From Clostridia bacterium (lineage in GTDB: Bacteria; Bacillota_A; Clostridia; Christensenellales; Aristaeellaceae), in contig JAFWUC010000064.1 in NCBI GenBank assembly GCA_017518705.1, forward strand, positions 7,834 through 71,833: a stretch of DNA of 64,000 nt. Direction: 5' to 3'. This document shows, piece by piece, positions 18,725-26,661 of this stretch. Each line of letters opens with the position of its first letter. Position 1 is the stretch's first letter. A model generated the notes under the pieces. That model was not told the DNA's origin and searched no databases. It saw nothing but the letters and a program-made list of their open reading frames with translations. The translations under genes and the position numbers were made by a program.

Positions 18725-18759
18725 AAAAAACAGAGGCGGCGCAATCTGCGCCGCCTCTG
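18725..18759 (-). terminator. Terminator of the minus-strand sugar transporter operon
   Basis: A perfect 13-bp stem (CAGAGGCGGCGCA with TGCGCCGCCTCTG) with a 3-nt loop is followed on the minus strand by TTTTTTATC, 10 bases past the metallo-hydrolase stop. Confidence 0.9.
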
Positions 18760-18769
18760 TTGTACGTTG

Positions 18770-19678
18770 TTAATTGAACTTGAGAACGGGGTTAGTGATC
18801 TTGGCGGTGATGTACAGGGGGTTGTTTTCGTCCGCCTCGGGGAACACCCGGGGCAGGATTTTGTATTCTCCCGCAAAGGGCAGGGGGATCTCAAGCGTGC
18901 CGTCCGCGCAGGTGATGACTTTGGTGTTTTCGGCTACGAACGTGTTGGCGGGACGCGGCAGATTGCGGTCCCACTCGTAGTGAGGCATGGGCCAGATGGA
19001 ATAAGCGGCCCTGTTCGCGGCGTAGACCTCTGCAGGCAGGCCGTTGAAACCGTGGTGGGCGACCTGGGTGAAGTCGCAGACCAGTTTCTCCGGTTTTTCC
19101 AGAAGCGACAGGGCGGCCACCTTTGCGGCGTCTCCGGGCAGGAAGAAGCGGGTGCCCTTGACTTTCAGCATCAGCACGGCGGAGTTGTCGTTAAAGTTGG
19201 TGATGGGCTCTTTCGCGTCTTTATAGGTGTAAAGAACTTCGATCTCGGCTTCGCCGTACTTTAAGACGTCGCCCGTTTCCAGCTCCAGTATCCGCGTGGA
19301 CGGGGGCAGCTCCCTGAGCACCGTGTAGAATTCCCGGAAAGTGGCGGGGTCGCTGTCCTGCCAGAAATCGTCCACGCCCGTGAAGTCGTAGGGCTGGAAG
19401 GAATAGCGCACTTCGTCTATCACCGTGTCCGGGTACATGCGCACGTAGTTTATGAAGGCGCCGATGTGGTCCTGGTGGGCGTGGGAGAACAGCCAGGCGC
19501 GGATGCGGATGCCTCCGGGACACACGGACGCGAAGAAGTCGTGCAGCGCTTCCGCCTGACCGGGGGCGAAGAAGCCGCCGTCCTCCACCACAAGGGTGCC
19601 GTCGTCCAGTTTCAGGACCCAGCACATGCCGCAGTTTACATAGCGGAAATCAGTTTCAAGTTGATAAAAGGTGGACAT
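18770..19678 (-). CDS. MBL-fold metallo-hydrolase
   Basis: 302 residues of the metallo-beta-lactamase fold. The metal motif FSHAHQDHIGAF (about 84-95) matches HxHxDH with the usual spacing, and FLPGDAAK plus QVAHHGFNG later supply further metal ligands. It has no signal peptide, so it is cytoplasmic. Position as last gene behind a sugar importer suggests a role in using the imported compound (for example a lactonase or phosphodiesterase), but the substrate cannot be read. GGAGGC lies before the ATG. Confidence 0.85.
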   Translation of the reverse strand: MSTFYQLETDFRYVNCGMCWVLKLDDGTLVVEDGGFFAPGQAEALHDFFASVCPGGIRIRAWLFSHAHQDHIGAFINYVRMYPDTVIDEVRYSFQPYDFTGVDDFWQDSDPATFREFYTVLRELPPSTRILELETGDVLKYGEAEIEVLYTYKDAKEPITNFNDNSAVLMLKVKGTRFFLPGDAAKVAALSLLEKPEKLVCDFTQVAHHGFNGLPAEVYAANRAAYSIWPMPHYEWDRNLPRPANTFVAENTKVITCADGTLEIPLPFAGEYKILPRVFPEADENNPLYITAKITNPVLKFN

Positions 19679-19724
19679 TTTTGCCTCCTGAGCGACAGCT
19701 TGCGCCGCGCGTTTGGATTGGTCG

Positions 19725-20642
19725 TTAACCTTTGATGGACCCCATCATGACGCCTTTGACGAAATATCTCTGCATGAAGGGGTAGAACAGCATCATGGGC
19801 AGGGTGGAGACTACTATGACCGCGAACTTGAGCGACTCGTACAGAAGCGTCATCTCCACGGAGGAGGCTTCGCCGCCGGTGCCCATGTCGCCGTAGTCGT
19901 TCTTAATCAGTATCTCCCTTAAGAACACCTGCAGGGTGTACTTCGAGCGGGTGCTTAAGTAGAGCAGGGCGGAGAAGTAGCTGTTCCAGTGGCCCACCAG
20001 GTAGAATATGACCATGACCGCCACTATGCTCATGGAGGTGGGCAGCACTACCCTTATCAGCGTGCCCACGTTGGAGCAGCCGTCCATGTACGCGGCTTCG
20101 ATTATCTCCTGGGGCACGGAGTTGGCGAAGTAGTTGCGCATTATCAGCAGGTTGGTGGCGCTGATCGCGCCGGGCAGCACCATTACCCAGAAGGAGTTGA
20201 GCAGCCCCAGGTTCTTGACCACTATGTAAGTGGGGATCATGCCGCCGCCGAAGAACATGGTGAAGGAGATCATAAACGTCACGGCGGTGCGCCCCCACAT
20301 GTCCTTGCGGCTCAGGGCGTAGGCGCCGGTGGTGGTGAGGACTATGTTTATTGCGGTGCCGGCAACGGCGTAGATGACGGTGTTCTTATAGCCCGTAAGC
20401 AGGTCCTTGCTGCGGAACACCGCCTGGTACGCCCGGACGGACAGTTCCCGGGGGAAGAGTATGAGCTTGCCTGTGATTATGTCCAGGGGGTTGGAAACGG
20501 AGGCGGACACCACATAGATGAGGGGATAGGACACCAGGATGAGGATCAGCGTCACCAGTATGTACACTACCGCGGCGAACACGCGGTCGCCCCGGGAGTC
20601 CCGGATGCCGCGTGACCGGGAAAGTCTTTCGTCCTTTACCAT
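19725..20642 (-). CDS. Carbohydrate ABC transporter permease (LplC/YtcP-like)
   Basis: 305 residues, about six TM segments. TM1 (19-45) follows a basic N-terminus. The EAA loop reads EAAYMDGCSNVGTLIRVVLP and the protein ends in MLFYPFMQRYFVKGVMMGS, the usual end of MalG/LplC-type permeases. It is the second permease of the importer; its ATG overlaps the stop of the other permease gene by seven bases. No ATPase gene lies nearby, so a shared MsmX-type ATPase is likely. Confidence 0.92.
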   Translation of the reverse strand: MVKDERLSRSRGIRDSRGDRVFAAVVYILVTLILILVSYPLIYVVSASVSNPLDIITGKLILFPRELSVRAYQAVFRSKDLLTGYKNTVIYAVAGTAINIVLTTTGAYALSRKDMWGRTAVTFMISFTMFFGGGMIPTYIVVKNLGLLNSFWVMVLPGAISATNLLIMRNYFANSVPQEIIEAAYMDGCSNVGTLIRVVLPTSMSIVAVMVIFYLVGHWNSYFSALLYLSTRSKYTLQVFLREILIKNDYGDMGTGGEASSVEMTLLYESLKFAVIVVSTLPMMLFYPFMQRYFVKGVMMGSIKG

Positions 20643-21547
20643 AAGCTCACCTCCCCGACCTTGCGGGATATGGCGTTCACCGTTACCACCAGTATGAAGT
20701 TGACCACCGAGTTCATAAGTCCTATGGCGGTCGAGTAGGAGGTCTCGGTCTTCAATATGCCCTGTTCGTATACGTAGGTGGATATAACGCGGGACACGTC
20801 CAGGTTCAGGTCCGTCTGCATCAGGTACACCTTTTCGAAGCCCAGGCTCATCACGTGTCCGCAGTTGATTATCAGCATTATGGACACGGTGGGCAGTATG
20901 GAGGGGAAGGTGATGCGGTTAAGCGTCTGCAGGCGGCTGGCACCGTCTATCTTGGCGGCTTCGTACATCTGCTGGTCTATGCCCGTCAGGGCGGACAGGA
21001 AGATGATGCTGTTCCAGCCCATGGTGGACCACACCTCGGAGATTATGTACAGGGGACGGAACCATTCCCTTTTTGCCATAAAGTATATGGGCTCGCCGCC
21101 GAAAAACTTGATTATGTCGTTCACCACGCCCGAGCTGGGGGAGCAGAAAGCGGTTATCATGCCGACTACGACCACGGTGCTTAAAAAGTGGGGGGCGTAA
21201 GTGACCGTCTGGATCAGCTTTTTGTAGCCCTTGGTGCGCATCTCGTTGAGCAGCAGCGCGAGCACTATGGGCAGGGGGAACGTGAACAGCAGATTCAGCG
21301 CCGACAGGATAAGGGTGTTGAATATGATCGTAAGGGAAAAGTAGGAGCTGAAAAAGCGGTAGAAGAAGCCCAGACCCACGTACGGGCTGGCGAAATAGCC
21401 GAGGTTCGGCATATAGTCGTTGAACGCCATGGTGAGCCCCACCATGGGCAGGTACTTGAATATTATGAAGTAGACCACCGTGGGCAGAAGTATCAGGTAC
21501 AGGTCCCAATACTTCCTTACCGACCGGGTGATTAGTCTTTTCTGCAT
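20636..21547 (-). CDS. Carbohydrate ABC transporter permease (LplB/YteP-like)
   Basis: 303 residues from the ATG at 21547, preceded by AAAGGCGGTGG; an in-frame ATG ten codons earlier is possible but has a poor site. About six TM segments start with DLYLILLPTVVYFIIFKYLP, and the EAA loop reads YEAAKIDGASRLQTLNRITF. It forms the membrane channel with the downstream permease for a sugar or oligosaccharide. A GC-rich hairpin separates it from the binding-protein gene. Confidence 0.92.
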   Translation of the reverse strand: MQKRLITRSVRKYWDLYLILLPTVVYFIIFKYLPMVGLTMAFNDYMPNLGYFASPYVGLGFFYRFFSSYFSLTIIFNTLILSALNLLFTFPLPIVLALLLNEMRTKGYKKLIQTVTYAPHFLSTVVVVGMITAFCSPSSGVVNDIIKFFGGEPIYFMAKREWFRPLYIISEVWSTMGWNSIIFLSALTGIDQQMYEAAKIDGASRLQTLNRITFPSILPTVSIMLIINCGHVMSLGFEKVYLMQTDLNLDVSRVISTYVYEQGILKTETSYSTAIGLMNSVVNFILVVTVNAISRKVGEVSLW

Positions 21548-21599
21548 GCTTCCACCGCCTTTCCGGCTCTCGCTCATTCCGCGCGAGTCAGTTAAGAAG

Positions 21600-21626
21600 G
21601 GCGCGGCGAAAACGCTTCGCCGCGCC
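21600..21626 (-). promoter_or_regulatory. Intergenic hairpin between sugar-binding protein and permeases
   Basis: A perfect 11-bp stem (GGCGCGGCGAA with TTCGCCGCGCC) with a 5-nt loop lies just after the binding-protein stop, with no T tract. It could stabilise the binding-protein message, as in the oligopeptide operon. Confidence 0.6.
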
Positions 21627-21638
21627 GCATAAGGGATA

Positions 21639-23216
21639 TTACCTGGCGCCTATGACGGTCTCTACACGGTCAATGACGCTCTCCATGGTCTCAAGCATCT
21701 TGCCGCGGCCGATCTCGTCGCACTGGGCGACATAGGCATTCCACTCCTCGTCGGTGAGTTCGCGCTCGCCGGTGAGGAACTCGGTGCAGGTCTGCTTGGT
21801 GTAGCTGTTCAGGTCGCTGCCTTCCTTGTTGACCACGGCCAGCTCCTCATCGGTGTAGGTGAAGATAGGCCAGATGACGTCGGAGGTGTAGGGCAGCAGC
21901 GCGGCCGCGCTGGCCATGGGGATGGGAGTGACTTCCATGCCGGAGTAGCCGGGGTAAGCCATGATGGAGGGGTTGTTGCCGCCCATGCAGGGGCTGACCT
22001 GGGACGCCACTTCGTCGTAGCTCACGTCGCCGGTGATCTGATCCAGGTACTTGGCTGCGTAGGACAGGCTGCCGTCCTCGTTCTCGACGTAGGTGATGTC
22101 CTTGTCGCCGAAGTGATAGAAGATGACTCCTTCGGGAGTGTAGAAGTAGTCTACCCACCTGAGGGCCGCTTCGATGTTCTCGCACTTCTTGGTCACCACG
22201 AAGGCGCCTACGGAGTGCAGGTGGGAACGCATGACGGTCCAGATGGCGCCGTCGACCCAGCGGGTGGCGGGCACGAACTTCGCGGCGTCATCGGCAGCCA
22301 GCAGGGCCAGGTTGGTGGCGAAGTAGATGCCGAGGCGGTCCTGGGCGGCCAGGCCCTTGATGTGCTCGTCGTTGGCGGTGATGCACTCCTGGTCGATAAG
22401 GCCGTCCTTGTAGCACTTGTTCATGAACTCAAGGCACTCGCGGAACGCGTCGCTGGTCTTGATGTGGCGGACCTTGCCGGTCTCGGGATCGATGTCGTAC
22501 TCGGTGGAGTGGGTGCCTCTGTTCTGGGCGCCGAACAGACCGCCGAAGATCTGGAACAGGGTGGAGGTGGTCTCGCTCATGGGCACTTCGTCCACTTCGC
22601 CGTTGCCGTTGGGATCGCCGTAGCGCATGGCGTAGAGCAGGTCATACAGCTCGTCCAGGGTCTCGGGCTCGCTCAGGCCCAGCTTCTCCATCCACTCGGT
22701 GTTGTAGTACAGTTTCTTGGCCATACGGGTGGCGGGAGCGTCGGCTACCATGGGCAGGGAGAAGATCTGTCCGTCGGGGGTAGATACGGCGGCCAGCACG
22801 TCCGGATTCTGCTGGGCATAGGCCAGGAAGTTGGGGGCGTACTCCTCAAGATAGGGAGCCAGGTCGATGATGCTGCCGGCCTTGCCGTACTTCTGCAGGT
22901 TGGCGGCGGAGATGTTGCACTTGAAGAAAATGTCGGGCAGGTCGTCGGAGGAAATGGCGTTGGAGACTTTCTCGGAGCGCACCTTGCTGGATACGCACTG
23001 CCATTCCACGGTGATGCCGGTCATCTCGTCGTAACGGGGGATGATGTACATCTCGCTGAAGTCGGGCTGCACGGCGGACTGGCTGGCCATGACGGTGAGC
23101 TTGATGGGCTCGGTCACTACCGGGAAGCCGGAGGCGGTCACTATGCTTGCGTCCGCGACTGCCACGCAGGGCAGCGCGAGCATCAGGCACAGGGCCAGGC
23201 TAAGAAGTTTTTTCAT
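21639..23216 (-). CDS. Extracellular carbohydrate-binding protein (SBP family 1)
   Basis: 525 residues, GGAGGTAATCCC before the ATG. The signal peptide (KKLLSLALCLMLALPCVAVADA) ends at an Ala-X-Ala site. It contains cysteines in the hydrophobic core but no proper lipobox. The mature protein has the LplA/LipO-type order: KLTVMASQSA near the start, DLPDIFFKCN, YNTEWMEKLGLSEPETLDELYDLL and a C-terminal EWNAYVAQCDEIGRGKMLE helix. It should bind an oligosaccharide for the two permeases. A divergent GntR/LacI-type regulator probably controls it. Confidence 0.92.
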   Translation of the reverse strand: MKKLLSLALCLMLALPCVAVADASIVTASGFPVVTEPIKLTVMASQSAVQPDFSEMYIIPRYDEMTGITVEWQCVSSKVRSEKVSNAISSDDLPDIFFKCNISAANLQKYGKAGSIIDLAPYLEEYAPNFLAYAQQNPDVLAAVSTPDGQIFSLPMVADAPATRMAKKLYYNTEWMEKLGLSEPETLDELYDLLYAMRYGDPNGNGEVDEVPMSETTSTLFQIFGGLFGAQNRGTHSTEYDIDPETGKVRHIKTSDAFRECLEFMNKCYKDGLIDQECITANDEHIKGLAAQDRLGIYFATNLALLAADDAAKFVPATRWVDGAIWTVMRSHLHSVGAFVVTKKCENIEAALRWVDYFYTPEGVIFYHFGDKDITYVENEDGSLSYAAKYLDQITGDVSYDEVASQVSPCMGGNNPSIMAYPGYSGMEVTPIPMASAAALLPYTSDVIWPIFTYTDEELAVVNKEGSDLNSYTKQTCTEFLTGERELTDEEWNAYVAQCDEIGRGKMLETMESVIDRVETVIGAR

Positions 23217-23273
23217 GGGATTACCTCCTGTATTGTTTGTGGAGCGGAGCTTGCCGCCCCTTCCTCAACAAAT

Positions 23274-23302
23274 ATTCTATACTGCGGTGAAGTGCGAATC
23301 AA
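23274..23302 (-). promoter_or_regulatory. Promoter of the sugar importer operon
   Basis: On the minus strand: TTGATT, 17-bp spacer, TAGAAT, about 57 bases before the ATG. Confidence 0.65.
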
Positions 23303-23361
23303 GCGTAAATATATGTTGCGGCCCGAAGAAACGTTATGAAAACGCTAATAACATATATAAA

Positions 23362-23375
23362 ACTTTGTATAAAGT
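23362..23375. promoter_or_regulatory. Candidate operator of the sugar regulator
   Basis: Inverted repeat ACTTT-GTAT-AAAGT lies five bases upstream of the regulator -35 box and within the divergent promoter region. It is AT-rich and of operator size for a GntR-type wing-helix protein. Confidence 0.4.
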
Positions 23376-23380
23376 ATATA

Positions 23381-23409
23381 TTGCGTCCGGGCGGCATATG
23401 TAGTATACT
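23381..23409 (+). promoter_or_regulatory. Promoter of the GntR-family regulator
   Basis: TTGCGT (23381-23386), 17-bp spacer, TATACT (23404-23409), about 21 bases before the ATG. Confidence 0.65.
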
Positions 23410-23430
23410 GGCATAAAAGGAGATGGAAGC

Positions 23431-24480
23431 ATGACGCCCAAGTACGAGATAATCCACCAGACGATACTTAAACAGATACAGTCCGGAGCCCTGAATCCGG
23501 ACGATCCCCTGCCCGGGGAGGACGACCTGGCCCGGGAATACGGCGTGAGCCTGATCACCGTGCGCCGGGCGATGGCGGAACTTAAGCAGGACGGCGTGAT
23601 AAAGCGCGTGCGGGGACGGGGCAGCTTCGTGAAGGCGCCGGAAAAGAAGCCCCGCTCCGCGGAGCGGGTGATCGCCTTCCTGCTCAGCCACGACAACAAC
23701 GCCGCCGTGTCCATCACGCGCATAATCGCGGGGGTGATGGACGTGATCTCCGCCCGGGGCTACAAGCTGCTGGTGGAGTGGGACGTGACCAGCGGTCCTC
23801 TTAAAACGGAGGTCATAGACCGGCTGCTGGGCGCGGGGGCGGAAGGCATACTCATTTACCCCTTCGACCCGGACGAAGACATCCGCTGCTGCGAATATCT
23901 GGAAAGGCGGGGCGTGCCCTTCGTGATGATAGACCGCTATCCCCACGGCCGCCCGGTGGAGTACGTGGGCATAGACAACCTGGAGGGCGGACGCGGGGCA
24001 TGCCGTGCGCTGACGTCGCGGGGGCACACCCGCCTGGCCGCGGTGACCAATCTGGACTTCCTGTCCAGCGAGAAGGAAAGGGTCATGGGCTTTCTGGACG
24101 GGGCGCGGGACGCGGGAGCCGAGGCGCGGGTGATCAACTGGAAAGACGGGGACGAGCTGATGCGGCTGGTAAAAGACAGGGGCGTAACGGGGCTGTTCTG
24201 CGTGAGCGACCGGGTGGCGGCGCGCACGATACAAAGGCTCAGGAACGCGGGACTGGACGTGCCGGGCGACGTGAGCGTGATCGGCTTTGACGACTGCTGG
24301 TACGAGGCGATACCCGGGGAGAGCTTTGCTTCCGTAAGGCAGGACTTCCGCGGCATAGGCGAGACCGCCGCCCGGGCGGTGTTAAGGCGCATGGAAAATC
24401 CCTCCGCGCCCACCGTGAAAACGCTGCTCAAGGCAGAGACGATTGAGCGCCCCGCGTCGCTGGCGGAGCCGAAAACGTGA
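23431..24480 (+). CDS. GntR-family regulator with LacI-type sugar sensor (AraR-like)
   Basis: 349 residues, AAAGGAG before the ATG. The N-terminal winged helix (1-70) has the GntR pattern KYEIIHQTILKQIQSGAL, LPGEDDLAREYGVSLITVRR and the wing GRGSFV. Residues 80-345 match the periplasmic-binding/LacI fold: IAFLLSHDNN, GAGAEGILIYPFD, FVMIDRYPHG, VGIDNLEGG and DVSVIGFDDCWYE. This layout is that of AraR-type repressors released by a sugar. Divergent placement from the sugar importer makes that operon the probable target, with autoregulation. Confidence 0.9.
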   Translation: MTPKYEIIHQTILKQIQSGALNPDDPLPGEDDLAREYGVSLITVRRAMAELKQDGVIKRVRGRGSFVKAPEKKPRSAERVIAFLLSHDNNAAVSITRIIAGVMDVISARGYKLLVEWDVTSGPLKTEVIDRLLGAGAEGILIYPFDPDEDIRCCEYLERRGVPFVMIDRYPHGRPVEYVGIDNLEGGRGACRALTSRGHTRLAAVTNLDFLSSEKERVMGFLDGARDAGAEARVINWKDGDELMRLVKDRGVTGLFCVSDRVAARTIQRLRNAGLDVPGDVSVIGFDDCWYEAIPGESFASVRQDFRGIGETAARAVLRRMENPSAPTVKTLLKAETIERPASLAEPKT

Positions 24481-24511
24481 TATTTTGCCCCTTTTTTTCG
24501 TGAAACGTTTA

Positions 24512-24520
24512 TGGTATAAT
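24512..24520 (+). promoter_or_regulatory. Extended -10 promoter of the AT-rich secreted protein gene
   Basis: TGG-TATAAT with a run of T at the -35 position; a weak -35 but a good extended -10. The leader of about 80 bases holds the repeats TTAGCTGTTAACTGTTAG. Confidence 0.5.
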
Positions 24521-24605
24521 ACAAATGGGAAGTTGTTAGCTGTTAACTGTTAGAAGCGGCTACACCACCACCAATGGAAAACTCGAAGAAAGAAGGAGTT
24601 GCACC

Positions 24606-25565
24606 ATGAAAAGGCTATTAGCCGTTATTATAATGATTTGTCTATTCATTCCAATAGTATGTGCAGAAGGGACAAGCTTGACTGAGAGCATTCTTGCACT
24701 TGACACAGAAACATTGGAAGATTTGCGTAATTTGATTGATGCTGAGATTACTAGACGTAAAAAAGATGAAGCGAAAAGGTCTGATGATTTCGGCATGTGG
24801 GAAATTGCATATTATGTTGATAGTTTTAAAACTCCAACTGATGAAGCGTATATTCGTAATAAAAAATACATACAAGGAACATTTAGCAACAGTGCAACAA
24901 CATCGTCGTCGTTAAATGTCTTGTTCCTAATTGATAAAGATTCAGTAGCAATAATAATGGATGAATATGGCAGCTATCGGGTTAATAATCCATATTCTTC
25001 GGAGAAAAAATCATATAAGATGCTTGTTCGTGCTGACTCAAATAACACATATACTTTTTATCTTCATATTAAACCCGGTGGTGACCGATTATTCTTTAGC
25101 AATAAAGATCGAGAAGGCGAAATGATAGATTTGTTGAAGAACAGTCTTCGATTAGAGTTTTACATTGAAGATCAACAATATAAAACTAGCACTTATAACT
25201 TTACCATAGAAAACACCTTAAACTTTACTGATATTTATGAGTATCTCTGTCCATCAATGCCGTCCAGTATTGATGAAAACAATCCGACTGAAGATGCTGA
25301 TACAAAAGATATAATTCTACCGGAAGGACTTTGGCACATAGGTACTGATATACCGGCTGGAGTATATCAAATATCGAAAAGAGACTCAGAGTATATAGTT
25401 GGTGTTTCTGTTTGGGATCATTTCTGTGAAGACTATTACGACTACCCAACGATTTATGACTATATTCTCATAGATGAGCAGAAGGTTACTGGTAAAATGG
25501 AGTTACTTGACGGTTGGATTATTGAAGTGACTTCTCCTGTAATCTTGATGAAAGATACTGAATAA
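24606..25565 (+). CDS. Secreted protein of unknown function with IPAG-type C-terminal domain
   Basis: 319 residues; GAAGAAAGGAG before the ATG. A signal peptide (KRLLAVIIMICLFIPIVCA) is followed by a short helical segment (LDTETLEDLRNLIDAEITRR, 32-51) found at the N-terminus of other secreted clostridial proteins. The middle (60-205) looks beta-rich. The C-terminus has GLWHIGTDIPAGVYQIS, a motif seen in small secreted beta-sandwich domains. I cannot assign a function. The DNA is far more AT-rich than its neighbours and uses rare AT-ending codons, which suggests horizontal transfer. Confidence 0.75.
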   Translation: MKRLLAVIIMICLFIPIVCAEGTSLTESILALDTETLEDLRNLIDAEITRRKKDEAKRSDDFGMWEIAYYVDSFKTPTDEAYIRNKKYIQGTFSNSATTSSSLNVLFLIDKDSVAIIMDEYGSYRVNNPYSSEKKSYKMLVRADSNNTYTFYLHIKPGGDRLFFSNKDREGEMIDLLKNSLRLEFYIEDQQYKTSTYNFTIENTLNFTDIYEYLCPSMPSSIDENNPTEDADTKDIILPEGLWHIGTDIPAGVYQISKRDSEYIVGVSVWDHFCEDYYDYPTIYDYILIDEQKVTGKMELLDGWIIEVTSPVILMKDTE

Positions 25566-25631
25566 TGCATATAGTTTGTTCATAGCGCAATGCTCTCTAT
25601 ATGAAAAACCATCATGGAGGAAGCTTATACG

Positions 25632-26648
25632 ATGTTCATCCCGTGGAACAGCCCGTCCGTGCGCCTTACCGGCCGCTGGAGCCGGCTTGAGAGCGACGTT
25701 ACGGATTACCATATCTTCAACAAACCCACCGCCGCATATACCGCAGCCACTGCCCCGGGAAGCTATTTCGAGGCTGCGTTCACGGGCGAAAAGGCGCTGT
25801 TAAAGTTCGACATGCGCTTTATGACCGGCCCCGTGCCCCATCTGTGGGTATCGGTGGACGGAGGCGCCCGGGCGGAAGTGCCCCTGGACCGGTACCTCGC
25901 GGTGGAAGCCGACGGGGAAGGAGTCCACGTGGTGAAAGTGTTCTACAAGGGCGCGATGGAGATGCTTTCCCGCTGGCACTCGCCCCTGACCGCGGCGGTA
26001 TGCTTCCTGGGTTATGACGCGGAAGGCGCGGGGGAACTGCCGCCCGACACGCGCCCGCTCATGGAGGCGCTGGGCGACAGCATAACCGAGGGCGTGCTGC
26101 TGGACATGGATTACGACACTGTGCCTCCATATAAGATCGACCAGTTCAACCGGCCCTATCAGGACGACAACCTGGCCACCTATCCCCAGGTGGCGGCGAG
26201 GATACTCGATTTCCGCTGCATGTCCCAGGCGTACGGCGCCACGGGGCTGACCCGGGAGGGCTGCGGCGCGGTGCCCAGGGCGGGGCTGACCTACCCTTAC
26301 GTGTTCGAGCACGTGGAGTATACGGGCGAAGCGCCGGACTACGTCATAGTCAACCATGGCACCAACGACTTCGCCGCTCCTAAGGACGAGTTCCTGATGC
26401 GGTGCAAAGAGTACGTGGAACTGATCCATTCCCGCGCGCCCGGGGCGCAGATAGTGATACTGACGCCGTTCAACGGCGCGCACTGGGACGACCTGCACGA
26501 GTTTTACACTGACTGCGGCTTAAGCTGCGTGCACTTCATTTCCACAAAGGGCTGGCTGCCCAAGGAACCGCTGCATCCCGTAAGGCAGAGCCACCGTCTG
26601 GCGGGAGAACTGCTGGCGGAGGCCATGAAAAAGGAGTTCGGGCTGTAA
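25632..26648 (+). CDS. SGNH/GDSL-type esterase with N-terminal jelly-roll domain
   Basis: 338 residues from the ATG at 25632 (GGAGGA ten bases upstream; an earlier ATG six codons before overlaps this site). Residues 1-135 look like the beta-sandwich of CE2-type esterases. The SGNH core has block I LGDSITEG (Ser150), the NHGTND block and a terminal PLHPVRQSH block with the catalytic His, where Glu replaces the usual Asp of DxxH. No signal peptide is seen, so it would deacylate sugars in the cytoplasm. It follows the sugar importer region and may help process the imported compound. Confidence 0.8.
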   Translation: MFIPWNSPSVRLTGRWSRLESDVTDYHIFNKPTAAYTAATAPGSYFEAAFTGEKALLKFDMRFMTGPVPHLWVSVDGGARAEVPLDRYLAVEADGEGVHVVKVFYKGAMEMLSRWHSPLTAAVCFLGYDAEGAGELPPDTRPLMEALGDSITEGVLLDMDYDTVPPYKIDQFNRPYQDDNLATYPQVAARILDFRCMSQAYGATGLTREGCGAVPRAGLTYPYVFEHVEYTGEAPDYVIVNHGTNDFAAPKDEFLMRCKEYVELIHSRAPGAQIVILTPFNGAHWDDLHEFYTDCGLSCVHFISTKGWLPKEPLHPVRQSHRLAGELLAEAMKKEFGL

Positions 26649-26661
26649 AAGAGAGGGACAA

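Noticed and set aside
18629..18769. Short frame with AAAGGAG and ATG (starts MQAPVSYLG)
   Set aside because: It runs through the minus-strand terminator hairpin and antisense into the hydrolase gene, with no family pattern.
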